NCBI RefSeq assembly: GCF_001368815.1 | Contig: NZ_CTEI01000001.1 | Span: 1 to 64,000, forward strand | Reading direction: 5' to 3' | Origin: Paraliobacillus sp. PM-2 | GTDB lineage: Bacteria; Bacillota; Bacilli; Bacillales; Amphibacillaceae | Length of the DNA stretch: 64,000 bases | Shown here: one piece after another, positions 52,925 through 61,413 of the stretch | Layout: each line of letters starts with the position of its first letter | How positions within the stretch are numbered: position 1 is the first letter of the stretch | The notes under the pieces: model-generated | What the model was told of the DNA's origin: nothing | Databases searched by the model: none | What the model saw: the letters and a program-made list of their open reading frames with translations, nothing else | Made by a program: the position numbers and the translations under genes

Positions 52925-53647
52925 ATGTGGATGAGAAGTGAGCTTAAAGACAGAGCGAAAGAAGTGTTGAAAGGGACATATTGGAAAGCCTTTTTAGTTA
53001 GTCTCATTCTTTCATTCGTAAATGGTGGTAGCGGTGGAAGTAGTGGTGGAAGTGGAGCGAATACAGTTCATGTTAGTAGCGGGGAAGGTTGGTATACATT
53101 ACTCCCAGCTCTAATTTTTATTGGCTTGATTGCTGTAGCTATTGGTTTATTGCTTCGTATTTTTTTAGGGTATCCGATTGAAGTAAGCGCGAGACGTTAT
53201 TTTGTTCAAGCTGCAAAAGGAGAAGTGACTTTACACCATCTTGGATATTCATTTAAACGTGACCGTTACATTAGTATCGTAGGAGCAATGCTTTATAAGG
53301 GAGTGTTGATCTTTTTATGGTTCTTATTATTGATCATCCCTGGAATAGTGAAAGCTTATGCTTATAGTATGGTACCTTATATATTATCTAATAATCCAAA
53401 CATTGGTTATAAGCGGGCAATACAATTGAGTAAACAAATGACAAATGGTGAAAAAATGAATATATTCATACTGGATCTATCTTTTATTGGCTGGTTTTTA
53501 TTGGGTGTTTTGACCTTTGGTATCGGTCTTTTATTTGTAATGCCCTATTATAATGCAACAAAAGCTGAACTGTATATAGCTTTAAGACACATAGCAGTAG
53601 AAAATGGGCTCAGCTCAAGAGAAGAGCTAAACCTTACGTCTATGTAA
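52925..53647 (+). CDS. DUF975 family membrane protein
   Basis: A 240-residue protein beginning MWMRSELKDRAKEVLKGTYWKAFLVSL, the DUF975 signature, with about five membrane spans and a Gly/Ser-rich loop (about residues 39-50). The start at 52925 is chosen because GGAGGAG is 7 nt upstream; ATG at 52919 is too close to it. Function unknown. Confidence 0.85.
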   Translation: MWMRSELKDRAKEVLKGTYWKAFLVSLILSFVNGGSGGSSGGSGANTVHVSSGEGWYTLLPALIFIGLIAVAIGLLLRIFLGYPIEVSARRYFVQAAKGEVTLHHLGYSFKRDRYISIVGAMLYKGVLIFLWFLLLIIPGIVKAYAYSMVPYILSNNPNIGYKRAIQLSKQMTNGEKMNIFILDLSFIGWFLLGVLTFGIGLLFVMPYYNATKAELYIALRHIAVENGLSSREELNLTSM

Positions 53648-53750
53648 TAGGTACTCTTCGTTGTGGATTGCTAAATGCGATGGTTCATGAATAACTAAAA
53701 TTATTAATTAAATTGAACGCACATTCATGAAAAAGTTGCTTAAAACCTGT

Positions 53751-53778
53751 TGACATAATTTCTATTCGTGCTATTATA
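53751..53778 (+). promoter_or_regulatory. Promoter of serA T-box leader
   Basis: -35 TTGACA (53751-53756) and -10 TATTAT (53773-53778), 16-nt spacing. Confidence 0.7.
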
Positions 53779-53799
53779 TATGAAAATTCAAAATTCTTT

Positions 53800-54055
53800 G
53801 TGAATAATAATACGGAGAAGAAGACAAGTTTATTGAAGTTGATTCCTAAGAGAGCTGATGGTTGGTGCGAATCAGTGAATCATACAATAAATAGCACTTC
53901 AGAGTAGGTAGATTGAATAATAGTAGATCTACACGTGATGCACGTTACGCATAATCCAATGAAGGCTGTTTTTTGACAGCAAAACCAGGGTGGTACCGCG
54001 GATAATACAACTTTTCGCCCCTTACGCAGACGTAGAGGGTGGAAAGTTTTTTTAT
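53800..54055 (+). promoter_or_regulatory. T-box riboswitch of serA (tRNA-Ser)
   Basis: Stem I element AGAGAGCTGATGGTTGGTGC (53849-53868) is identical to that of the serS T-box. The probable specifier is AGC (53893-53895) in AATAGCACTTCAGAG, a serine codon. The T-box motif CCAGGGTGGTACCGCGG is near 53985-54001, and the terminator ends in TTTTTTT (about 54010-54055). Uncharged tRNA-Ser would switch on 3-phosphoglycerate dehydrogenase. Confidence 0.92.
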
Positions 54056-54170
54056 TAATTTTTTAAAAGATAAGAAAGGAGAAGAAGATCAAAAATCATA
54101 TTATTGCATAGTAAAAGGTAGTTTAGAAGGAGAGCCAATGTAACCATTATTCTAATAGGGGGACAATAAA

Positions 54171-55757
54171 ATGACTTATCGCGTATTAATTAGTGATCCA
54201 TTAAGTGAAGATGGTATTTTTCCGTTACGAGAAGCAAAAGAAGTAGAAGTGGATATGTTAACCGATTTAACCGTTGAGCAATTGCAAGAAAAAATAGTTG
54301 ATTATGATGCTTTACTTGTGCGGAGTCAAACCAAGGTTACACGTGACATTATCGCAAAGGGTAAAAATTTAAAAATTATTGGTCGTGCAGGTGTAGGTGT
54401 AGATAATATTGATATAGAAGCCGCTACAGAGCATGGAGTAATTGTCGTGAATGCACCAGACGGCAATACAAATTCAGCCGCAGAGCATACAATGGCGATG
54501 TTGATGTCACTTGCAAGAAAAATCCCTCAAGCCTATCATGCATTAATACAAAAGAAGTGGGATAGAAAATCACACATTGGTGTAGAATTAAAAGAAAAAA
54601 CCTTGGGTGTAATCGGAATGGGGCGTATCGGTAGAGAAGTTGCGATGCGTGCAAAAGGCCAACGAATGAAAGTGATTGCTTATGATCCATTTTTTACGGA
54701 AGAGAAAGCGGATCAATTAGGTGTTTCACATGGAACAGTAGAAGATGTTATTCAAGCAGCAGATTTCATCACGGTGCATACACCATTATTAAAAGAAACC
54801 AAACATTTAATTGATGCGGAAGCATTTAAAAAAATGAAAGAAGGCGTACAGATTGTGAACTGTGCCCGCGGTGGTATTATTAATGAGGAAGCGTTATATG
54901 ACGCTATTGTTTCTGGGAAAGTTGCTGGTGCAGCATTAGATGTATTTGAAGAAGAACCAGCAACAGATCATAAATTATTAGAATTAAAAGAAGTAATTGC
55001 CACGCCTCATTTAGGTGCAAGTACGGTAGAAGCACAGGAGAATGTAGCCATTGATGTTAGTCATGATGTTGTTCGCTTGCTAACAGGAGAATCAGTAAAG
55101 AATCCAGTTAATTTACCATCTGTTCCAAAAGAATTAATGAAAAAAATTGAACCTTATTTTTATTTAGCTGAAAAATTAGGACTATTTTTAACCAACGTAA
55201 CAAAAGAAGTGATTAAAGAAATTACGATTTATTATGCTGGTGAATTGTATGAAATGGAGGTTGCTCCGCTAACAAGAAATACAATTAAAGGTTTGTTAAA
55301 ACGACACTTTGGTGATCATATCAATGATGTGAATGCAGCATTTTTAGCAGAACAACGAGGTATTGTTATTAATGAACAAAAAACAAGTTCGACACAAGGA
55401 TTTACTAATCTAATTACAGTAGAAGTGAAAACGAAATCAGGTGTGCATACAATCGCAGGTACGCTTCTAAATGGATTAGGTGCACGTATTGTTAAAGTTG
55501 ATAATTATAGTGTTGATTTAGCACCTGAAGGTCATGTACTATTCATTCATCATAAAGACTTACCAGGCGCAATTGGTAGAGTGGGTAGTATTTTAGCTGA
55601 AGAAGATATTAATATTGCTACCATGCAAGTTGGTCGTGCAGATATGGGTGGAGATGCGATCATGTTATTAACCGTTGACAAAACCGTTACTGAAGCTGAT
55701 GTTGAAGGGTTAACAAAGCTTGCTGATATTTATGATGTGACAGCTATGAAATTATAA
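54171..55757 (+). CDS. serA: D-3-phosphoglycerate dehydrogenase
   Basis: First step of serine synthesis from 3-phosphoglycerate. The 528-residue protein has the long form: a catalytic/NAD domain ([13 protein letters not shown], about residues 146-158; catalytic His in ATPHLGAST), an intervening ASB domain and a C-terminal ACT domain ([34 protein letters not shown]) for serine feedback. It is alone behind its T-box, not followed by serC or serB. Confidence 0.96.
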   Translation: MTYRVLISDPLSEDGIFPLREAKEVEVDMLTDLTVEQLQEKIVDYDALLVRSQTKVTRDIIAKGKNLKIIGRAGVGVDNIDIEAATEHGVIVVNAPDGNTNSAAEHTMAMLMSLARKIPQAYHALIQKKWDRKSHIGVELKEKTLGVIGMGRIGREVAMRAKGQRMKVIAYDPFFTEEKADQLGVSHGTVEDVIQAADFITVHTPLLKETKHLIDAEAFKKMKEGVQIVNCARGGIINEEALYDAIVSGKVAGAALDVFEEEPATDHKLLELKEVIATPHLGASTVEAQENVAIDVSHDVVRLLTGESVKNPVNLPSVPKELMKKIEPYFYLAEKLGLFLTNVTKEVIKEITIYYAGELYEMEVAPLTRNTIKGLLKRHFGDHINDVNAAFLAEQRGIVINEQKTSSTQGFTNLITVEVKTKSGVHTIAGTLLNGLGARIVKVDNYSVDLAPEGHVLFIHHKDLPGAIGRVGSILAEEDINIATMQVGRADMGGDAIMLLTVDKTVTEADVEGLTKLADIYDVTAMKL

Positions 55758-55763
55758 ATAGGG

Positions 55764-55803
55764 AGGGAAAAGAGGGCTCAATTAATGTTGAGTTCTCTTT
55801 TTT
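55764..55803 (+). terminator. Terminator after serA
   Basis: AAAAGAG..CTCAA / TTGAG..CTCTTTT hairpin with T run, just after serA. Confidence 0.8.
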
Positions 55804-55877
55804 GTTAGCTCTATTAATACGTTTGCGAATATTTCCTTGTTCATTTTACATACTAAAAACAAAAAGGAGGGAAAAGC

Positions 55878-56054
55878 ATGGCTAAGCGTACAAAGAAAAA
55901 TGATCCACAACAGAAAAATAAACAAGGTTTTGATTCCAGCAAAACAGATTCTGAATTCTCCGAGGAATTAGGTAGTGCAGCAGCAAATCGCGCACATAAA
56001 GAAAAAGCAAAAAAAATAAGAATGACGAAGAACAAAAATAAGCCCACCAGTTAA
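55878..56054 (+). CDS. Small hydrophilic protein, possibly YfhD-like
   Basis: A 58-residue Lys-rich protein (MAKRTKKNDPQQKNKQGFDSS...) with the segment EFSEELGSAAANRAHKEKAKK, which recalls the YfhD family of small Bacillaceae proteins. RBS AAAGGAGGG lies 7 nt before ATG. Predicted to be disordered and soluble. Its partner gene starts 17 nt later. Confidence 0.65.
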   Translation: MAKRTKKNDPQQKNKQGFDSSKTDSEFSEELGSAAANRAHKEKAKKIRMTKNKNKPTS

Positions 56055-56070
56055 AAGGAGACTTTCATAT

Positions 56071-56196
56071 ATGTCGACATCTAAAAGTCGCAAAGAGCGT
56101 GAATGGAACAATAGAAAACAATCACAAGATCCGCATGGTAAAGTTAAATCATTTGAGGAATTAGCAGAAGAAGCAAAAAAGGATTCAAATAATTAA
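56071..56196 (+). CDS. Small basic protein, possibly DUF6254-like
   Basis: A 41-residue protein (MSTSKSRKEREWNNRKQSQD, then PHGKVKSFEELAEE) that matches a pattern I associate with a small Bacillaceae family (DUF6254), recalled rather than searched. RBS AAAAGGAG precedes ATG. Together with the preceding gene it forms a two-gene unit ending in a strong terminator. Confidence 0.6.
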   Translation: MSTSKSRKEREWNNRKQSQDPHGKVKSFEELAEEAKKDSNN

Positions 56197-56199
56197 AAC

Positions 56200-56233
56200 G
56201 GAAAAGAAGCGATGATATTATCGCTTCTTTTCC
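56200..56233 (+). terminator. Terminator after small-ORF pair
   Basis: GGAAAAGAAGCGAT / ATCGCTTCTTTTCC stem with a short loop and T-rich right arm, 3 nt after the second stop. Confidence 0.85.
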
Positions 56234-56269
56234 ATTTATCTAATATGGTGAAAGATGTAATACGAAATA

Positions 56270-56298
56270 TTGAAACACGCTTTTGTAAGGTTTATGAT
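56270..56298 (+). promoter_or_regulatory. Promoter of hypothetical membrane-anchored protein
   Basis: -35 TTGAAA (56270-56275) and -10 TATGAT (56293-56298) with 17-nt spacing, 55 nt upstream of the predicted TTG start. Confidence 0.55.
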
Positions 56299-56352
56299 AT
56301 AACTATATATTTATTAAATCACTAGATGGTTGGACAAGTGAAGGGGGATTAT

Positions 56353-56931
56353 TTGAAAAGATTAATTTGGTTATTAGCAGTTACCTTTATCATTGCTTGC
56401 TTTTACTTTGCTTACTCCGCTTACAAGCAACATCAGCGTTATGAAACATACATATCAAGTCAAATTATGCAGTCTTTAGGAAGTGTAGTTGGCACCATGG
56501 GTCATGAAAGTAAGCTAAGTGACCAAGCACTAAGCACTATACTTGAGCGTAAATCGTTATCTTTGAAACAACTAAACAATATAAATTCAGTTGTTAATTT
56601 TTATATGCAAAAACTACAAGTAACAAGAGAAGTGGCAAACCATTTTGGAATGGAAACGAATCAAGACTTGCACGAATATATATTGTCTTGCCGCCAAAAG
56701 CTGTTTGAATATCAAAGGCAATTCGAAAGAAACGAGCTTACTAAACTTGAATTAAATACGAATGAATTGCAGTTTTTTAAGCAATTGAAAGATAACACGG
56801 CTAAATGGGAATCCGTGATTGTTAAATATAAAGATATACCAGAAACCGAACGATATGAAGTAAGTGAAGGGCATTGGATTAGTCTATATAATGATTTATC
56901 AAACGCCACACAACATACCACAATCGAATAG
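56353..56931 (+). CDS. Membrane-anchored hypothetical protein
   Basis: A 192-residue protein of unrecognised family. The start is taken as TTG at 56353, just after AAGGGGGATTA; ATG at 56326 is in frame but without an RBS. An N-terminal signal anchor (LIWLLAVTFIIACFYFAYSAY) is followed by a helical, soluble extracytoplasmic domain (about 30-192) with moderate coiled-coil tendency (LNNINSVVNFYMQKLQ). It ends against a bidirectional terminator shared with the MATE gene. Confidence 0.7.
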   Translation: MKRLIWLLAVTFIIACFYFAYSAYKQHQRYETYISSQIMQSLGSVVGTMGHESKLSDQALSTILERKSLSLKQLNNINSVVNFYMQKLQVTREVANHFGMETNQDLHEYILSCRQKLFEYQRQFERNELTKLELNTNELQFFKQLKDNTAKWESVIVKYKDIPETERYEVSEGHWISLYNDLSNATQHTTIE

Positions 56932-56952
56932 TGTAGACTATACAATAATTTT

Positions 56953-56983
56953 AAAAGGCCTCCATGTAAATGGAAGCCTTTAT
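56953..56983. terminator. Bidirectional terminator
   Basis: AAAGGCxTCCAT / ATGGAxGCCTTT with 4-nt loop, T runs on both sides; between the convergent hypothetical gene and the MATE gene. Confidence 0.8.
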
Positions 56984-56997
56984 TCGTAGTATAACAA

Positions 56998-58368
56998 TTA
57001 TGTTGCTACATCCATAAGCTTTGCACGTTCTCTTCGATATACGATTCTCAAACGAATAAAGAAACCAATTGCTGCTCCGGTTAAACCTAATGTAATACCT
57101 ATCCAAAAACCAGAAGGACCGAGCGAGGTAAATGCAGCTAGAAGAAGGCCAGCTGGTATTCCAATTACCCAATAAGATACAAAAGCGATATAGAACGGTA
57201 GTTTTACATCTTTGTAACCTCGAAGAACCCCTTGAAGGCTTGCTTGCGAAGCATCAGATAACTGGTAAATGATAGCTATCGTGAATAATTGTGCTGCAAT
57301 ATGAACAACAGCAGGGTCGGTTGTATAAAGGTATGCAATGGGTTCTTTAAAGAAGAACATAAATATCGATCCGATGGATAAAAACCCTATAGCACTAAAA
57401 ACCCCAATATAGGAGTACTGTTTAGCAGCTTCTAACTGCTTACCACCAATGGAAAAACCAACCACAATGGTTATCGCCATAGATAAACTCAAAGGAATCA
57501 TAAATAGTAAAGTTGTAAAACTAATAACAATTTGGTTTGCTGCAATTACATTTGTCGAAAACATCATTCCAATAAATAAAGTAACGACTGAAAATATACT
57601 TGCTTCGAAAAAAATAGATAATCCCATTGGTATACCGATGGATAATTGTTCTTTCCATGCAGAAATAGAAGGTTTTACCCATTTAATAAATAGTTTATAT
57701 TCGCTAACCAATTTAACTTTAAATGTCATAATAAGACTGGTTACTAGAATAATCCAGAAGGTAATCCCAGTTGCATACCCTGCACCTATTCCACCTAACT
57801 TTGGCATACCGAATTGACCAAAAATTAAACTGTAATTTAAAAGAATATTAAAAGGAACTGCTAATACAGTAATAAACATAGTAATACGAGTGTACCCTTG
57901 TCCGTCAAAGAAATTACGAATCACATTTGATAGGAATAAAGGAATAATTCCAATAGAAAGACCGACTAAGTAATGGAAGGCAATATGTTGAACACTTTTC
58001 TCTAAATCCATAAAAGTTAAGATAGGATCTAGCACAATAGAACCAAGTAAAATAATACTTGCACCAATTACAATAGCTAGATACACTGCTTGATTCACAG
58101 TATAGTGAATTTTATGACGTTCATTTGCTCCCATCATTTGTGCGATAATGGGCGTAATGGCAAGCATGATTCCGTTCATTCCTGTAAATATTGGAGCCCA
58201 AAGACTAGACCCAATGGCTACGCCTGCTAAGTCATCTGTCCCTACACGACCTGCCATCATTGTATCAACAAGATTCATTGCAGATAAACTAATTTGTGTA
58301 ATCATTATTGGCCATAGTATGGTTAAAAATAAATGAATCTTTTCTTTTAAAGTGTGTGCATGATACAA
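56998..58368 (-). CDS. MATE family multidrug efflux transporter
   Basis: A 456-residue transporter with twelve membrane spans in two similar halves. The NorM-type opening is present (ILWPIMITQISLSAMNLVDTMMAGRVG) with conserved WAPIFTGMNG and ISFTTLLFMIPLSLSMAITI segments. It would export organic cations using a Na+ or H+ gradient. It follows the tetR gene by 11 nt, so its level is probably set by that repressor. Confidence 0.92.
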   Translation of the reverse strand: MYHAHTLKEKIHLFLTILWPIMITQISLSAMNLVDTMMAGRVGTDDLAGVAIGSSLWAPIFTGMNGIMLAITPIIAQMMGANERHKIHYTVNQAVYLAIVIGASIILLGSIVLDPILTFMDLEKSVQHIAFHYLVGLSIGIIPLFLSNVIRNFFDGQGYTRITMFITVLAVPFNILLNYSLIFGQFGMPKLGGIGAGYATGITFWIILVTSLIMTFKVKLVSEYKLFIKWVKPSISAWKEQLSIGIPMGLSIFFEASIFSVVTLFIGMMFSTNVIAANQIVISFTTLLFMIPLSLSMAITIVVGFSIGGKQLEAAKQYSYIGVFSAIGFLSIGSIFMFFFKEPIAYLYTTDPAVVHIAAQLFTIAIIYQLSDASQASLQGVLRGYKDVKLPFYIAFVSYWVIGIPAGLLLAAFTSLGPSGFWIGITLGLTGAAIGFFIRLRIVYRRERAKLMDVAT

Positions 58369-58379
58369 AGATATCCCCC

Positions 58380-58973
58380 CTAGTTGTTAGATGTTTCATT
58401 TGGATTAGAAATACCTACCCAAAAAATTTGCCAAGAGGCATATAATTTTTGACTAGCACGCATATCCCCGCCATAAACCATTTCTACCCCAATCGCATCT
58501 AATAAAGCGGAAAAAGCCATTGACGCAATACCAGGAGATTGTTTCATCTCTCCTTGATCAAATGCGTGTTGGAAACGTTTCAGGTATAGCTGTTCTACTT
58601 GATCAATGTAATCATATAAAGAAGCAATTACTTCTTTATACAAATGACTAGGTGGCAGAAAAGCATTGCGTAACCACAAATTTAAGCGATTATCATGATG
58701 AAAACGATACATATAACTCTGCAATGCATCCCATAAAAAAACGTTTAACGGTTTATCAAAATTTGTTCTCAAATAAGTGTCTTCCCTTTTTAATTCAATC
58801 GAGAAGGTTTCTTTTAATACTTGTAAAAATAAATCATCTTTGCCTTTAAAATGAGCGTAGATGGATTGTTTTTTTATACCGACTTCTTTGGCAATATCCG
58901 CTAGAGATGTTCCTTCATACCCATACGTGGCAAATAAATCAAGTGCAGCATCTTTAATTAATTGATAAGACAT
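58380..58973 (-). CDS. TetR family transcriptional repressor
   Basis: A 197-residue repressor with an N-terminal HTH (LFATYGYEGTSLADIAKEVGIKKQSIYAHFKGKDDLF, about residues 13-48) and a helical ligand-binding C-terminal domain. A perfect palindrome ACGAACGTTCGT (58988-58999) lies 15 nt upstream of the start, at the expected transcription start, so autorepression is likely. Forms an operon with the MATE exporter. Confidence 0.92.
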   Translation of the reverse strand: MSYQLIKDAALDLFATYGYEGTSLADIAKEVGIKKQSIYAHFKGKDDLFLQVLKETFSIELKREDTYLRTNFDKPLNVFLWDALQSYMYRFHHDNRLNLWLRNAFLPPSHLYKEVIASLYDYIDQVEQLYLKRFQHAFDQGEMKQSPGIASMAFSALLDAIGVEMVYGGDMRASQKLYASWQIFWVGISNPNETSNN

Positions 58974-58987
58974 AAAACCTCTCCCTT

Positions 58988-58999
58988 ACGAACGTTCGT
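58988..58999. promoter_or_regulatory. Operator palindrome of tetR-MATE operon
   Basis: Perfect 12-bp palindrome ACGAACGTTCGT directly downstream of the tetR promoter -10. The ACGAACGTTCGT type is common among TetR operators of efflux operons. Confidence 0.7.
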
Positions 59000-59005
59000 C
59001 AACAT

Positions 59006-59034
59006 ATCATAGCAAACTATCTAACTAGTAGCAA
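59006..59034 (-). promoter_or_regulatory. tetR-MATE promoter
   Basis: Minus-strand -35 TTGCTA (59029-59034) and -10 TATGAT (59006-59011), 17-nt spacing; the operator begins 7 nt downstream of the -10. Confidence 0.65.
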
Positions 59035-59046
59035 TAAATTTCACAC

Positions 59047-59073
59047 AAAAAAAGTTACCATGTAGGTAACTTT
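59047..59073 (-). terminator. Terminator after HAD hydrolase gene
   Basis: AAAGTTACC / GGTAACTTT stem, 5-nt loop, seven T on the minus strand. Confidence 0.85.
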
Positions 59074-59103
59074 AATTGAATGCTAGATTAATTGCTAAAC
59101 ATA

Positions 59104-59886
59104 TCATAGTTCTTTGACTAAATGAATAACTTTACTTAAATGGTTAATTTCATAGGTTGGATTTACATCTGTTTTCTTTTTATCTTCTCTATTAATCCAA
59201 ATATTGCGGATACCAGCACGATTAGATCCTAATATATCTGTCATGAGATTGTCACCGATCATAATAGCTTCCTCTTTCTCTACTTCTGCTAATTCGATGG
59301 CATAATCAAAAATGCTAGGATCAGGTTTTCCTTTGCCAAATGCACCAGATATAATGATATGATCAAAATAAGCTCGTAGCTCAGGTGTAATATTTAATTT
59401 TTTTTCTTGTAAAGACGGTGCGCCATTTGTTAATAGGATAAGTTGATAATTTTGACGCAATTCATCTAATATCGTAAAGGTTTCTTCATATACAAAGGGA
59501 TGTTTTTCTCTTTCTTTAACAAACCGTTCAGCTAAAGTAATTGCAAAGGTTTGATCATCTATCCCTAGCTTATTTAAACCAAGCTCCCAAGCTTTTTTAC
59601 GATAAGTCGGAACAATGTCACGCATTCTTTGAAAATTATCTGTTTCATCATCAAAGGTACCCCATAACCCTTCAAAAGGATTAATCCCTATCAGTTTTGT
59701 GAATTCATATGTTTCATACGATGCATAAAGTTCACGTGCTGCTTCTCGTACAGCTTCTTCCAATTTTATTGGATCAATTGCATGCACTTCCTTTGCTACT
59801 GCACAGGTTTTTTGAAAAGCAGTTTCTACACTCTTCTTATCCCACAGTAACGTGTCATCAAGGTCAAATATTATTGTTTTGATCAT
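59104..59886 (-). CDS. HAD superfamily hydrolase (YjjG/YfnB-like)
   Basis: A 260-residue HAD phosphatase with motif I FDLDDTLLWD (nucleophile Asp9), motif II LLTNGAP, motif III Lys in GKGKPDPSIF and motif IV IGDNLMTDILGSNRAG. A C1-type helical cap is inserted after motif I, as in nucleotide 5'-phosphatases such as YjjG. Substrate uncertain. It follows the homocysteine methyltransferase by 69 nt on the same strand. Confidence 0.88.
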   Translation of the reverse strand: MIKTIIFDLDDTLLWDKKSVETAFQKTCAVAKEVHAIDPIKLEEAVREAARELYASYETYEFTKLIGINPFEGLWGTFDDETDNFQRMRDIVPTYRKKAWELGLNKLGIDDQTFAITLAERFVKEREKHPFVYEETFTILDELRQNYQLILLTNGAPSLQEKKLNITPELRAYFDHIIISGAFGKGKPDPSIFDYAIELAEVEKEEAIMIGDNLMTDILGSNRAGIRNIWINREDKKKTDVNPTYEINHLSKVIHLVKEL

Positions 59887-59955
59887 GTTTTAACTCCCTT
59901 TGCAACAATTTTTTATCATTATCATAACAGGAGTTTTATTTATTTGCTATCCTCT

Positions 59956-61005
59956 TTAAGCTTTTGTCCGATAATTCAGATTATGATTTTTCAATGTCTT
60001 ATCTTTACCGAATAAAAAGTGTTTTTCCATATCCGGTGAGTATGTGGAATTAACTGTTTCTACTCCAACAGCCTCTGCTACTGCTCGAAGCATAGCTGGA
60101 GAAGCACCGCAACATAACCCAATATAGTTAACCCCATTATGTTTCGCTTGTTTTGCCCATTCAGCAAGCTCATATCGATTATGATAAAGTGGGTCAAGTG
60201 CTGTTGGGAAAGATGTTTCTAATCCACCATGACAAGAACAACCAGCATCTGGTAAATTAAAAAACGTTGGGTGTTCTTCGGTCGTTCGGTAAGGAACTGG
60301 TAATCCGGCAACATAACCATCTACATTTGTACAAATTTTCTCTAAATAAGGTTGCATTGTATCTGGCCCTCTAAAGCAATTCATGCCTACAACAAGTGCA
60401 CCTTTTTCTGAAAGGATACGACAAGATTCTTCTACAGTATAACCATCACGTAAGATATTTTCGCCCATTAGACCGAGTGTGATGACAGCAGGCAAATCCT
60501 TTCTTTTAATTTCTTCTAATGCAATTAATGCTTCTTCATGATAGTAGAAAGTTTCTCCATTAATATAGTCAACAGCTTCTTCCTTACACCAGCCAATCAT
60601 CTCCGCAAACATTGCTCTCACTTTATCTTTTGATGCAGGATCTTCTGGATCAAAAATATTTGTATTTGAAATATTTCCTGCAACCAAAGCTTCTTCAGAA
60701 GGATGTTCTTTGGCTACTTCCTTAGCTAATCGAATGGCTTGTCGGTTAAGTGGTTCTAGTAGATCTTCTTTACCAATAATTCTCATTTTCTCGCGGTGCG
60801 CATTGTAAGTAAAAGCTAAAACGACATCTGACCCTGCTAACATAAAGTCGCGGTAGGTTTGTTTAAGTGCTTCAGGATTATCCAAAGCCACCTCTGGAAC
60901 AAAGGATCCTGCCTGTAAATACCCTCTTCTTTCTAATTCAAATAAGTACCCTTCTCCTGCTATCACTGTACCATCTTGCAATCTTTCTGCTAAACTTCGC
61001 TTCAT
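59956..61005 (-). CDS. Homocysteine S-methyltransferase, betaine-type (BHMT-like)
   Basis: A 349-residue zinc methyltransferase that would make methionine from homocysteine. The zinc ligands are visible as Cys in VVGMNCFRG and the Cys-Cys pair in GLCCGASP. The opening GEGYLFELERRGYLQAGSFVPEVAL resembles mammalian betaine-homocysteine methyltransferase more than the cobalamin enzyme, so glycine betaine is the likely donor. The start at 61005 follows AGGAGGG. It is controlled by a SAM-I riboswitch. Confidence 0.88.
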   Translation of the reverse strand: MKRSLAERLQDGTVIAGEGYLFELERRGYLQAGSFVPEVALDNPEALKQTYRDFMLAGSDVVLAFTYNAHREKMRIIGKEDLLEPLNRQAIRLAKEVAKEHPSEEALVAGNISNTNIFDPEDPASKDKVRAMFAEMIGWCKEEAVDYINGETFYYHEEALIALEEIKRKDLPAVITLGLMGENILRDGYTVEESCRILSEKGALVVGMNCFRGPDTMQPYLEKICTNVDGYVAGLPVPYRTTEEHPTFFNLPDAGCSCHGGLETSFPTALDPLYHNRYELAEWAKQAKHNGVNYIGLCCGASPAMLRAVAEAVGVETVNSTYSPDMEKHFLFGKDKTLKNHNLNYRTKA

Positions 61006-61120
61006 CCTATTCCCTCCTGTTAACTTATTCTCATTTATACAAACACGGTTACAGAATGATAACCATATTTCTAACAAAATCACTTTTCTTGAATATTATT
61101 AATACAAAGTAGCTACAAAA

Positions 61121-61283
61121 CAAAAAAAACTCTCTTCTTATAAATAAGAAGAGAGGCTATAATCACGTTCTATACTCGCTCTTCTTATCTTCAGTACAAA
61201 ACTCTGGAATTAGCACAGTACCAACGCGGGCCTGTTGCTGAGGTTTCAAAGGGCCTAGTCCCTCCACCTCTCTGGATAAGAAA
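61121..61283 (-). promoter_or_regulatory. SAM-I riboswitch (S-box) of the homocysteine methyltransferase gene
   Basis: On the minus strand the aptamer (about 61283-61181) shows CTTATCCAGAGAGGTGGAGG, GGACTAGGCCC, GAAACCTCAGCAAC and a closing GATAAG. The expression platform (61156-61121) is a terminator CTCTCTTCTTA/TAAGAAGAGAG with eight T. The promoter is -35 TTGAAA (61327-61332) and -10 TATACT (61304-61309), 17-nt spacing. High SAM is expected to stop transcription. Confidence 0.95.
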
Positions 61284-61413
61284 ATTATTATTAAATTAAT
61301 AACAGTATATTATAAATGACAGAAAATTTCAACACCTTGTTAAAAAAGTAGCCAGTTTATCTTATGTTCGATTACAATAAAGAAAAGAAGTGCCATGTAA
61401 GGAGATAAAATAA

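Noticed and set aside
54056-54170. Remnant of a serC gene before serA
   Set aside because: Translation of all forward frames gave only short segments with no recognisable phosphoserine aminotransferase sequence.
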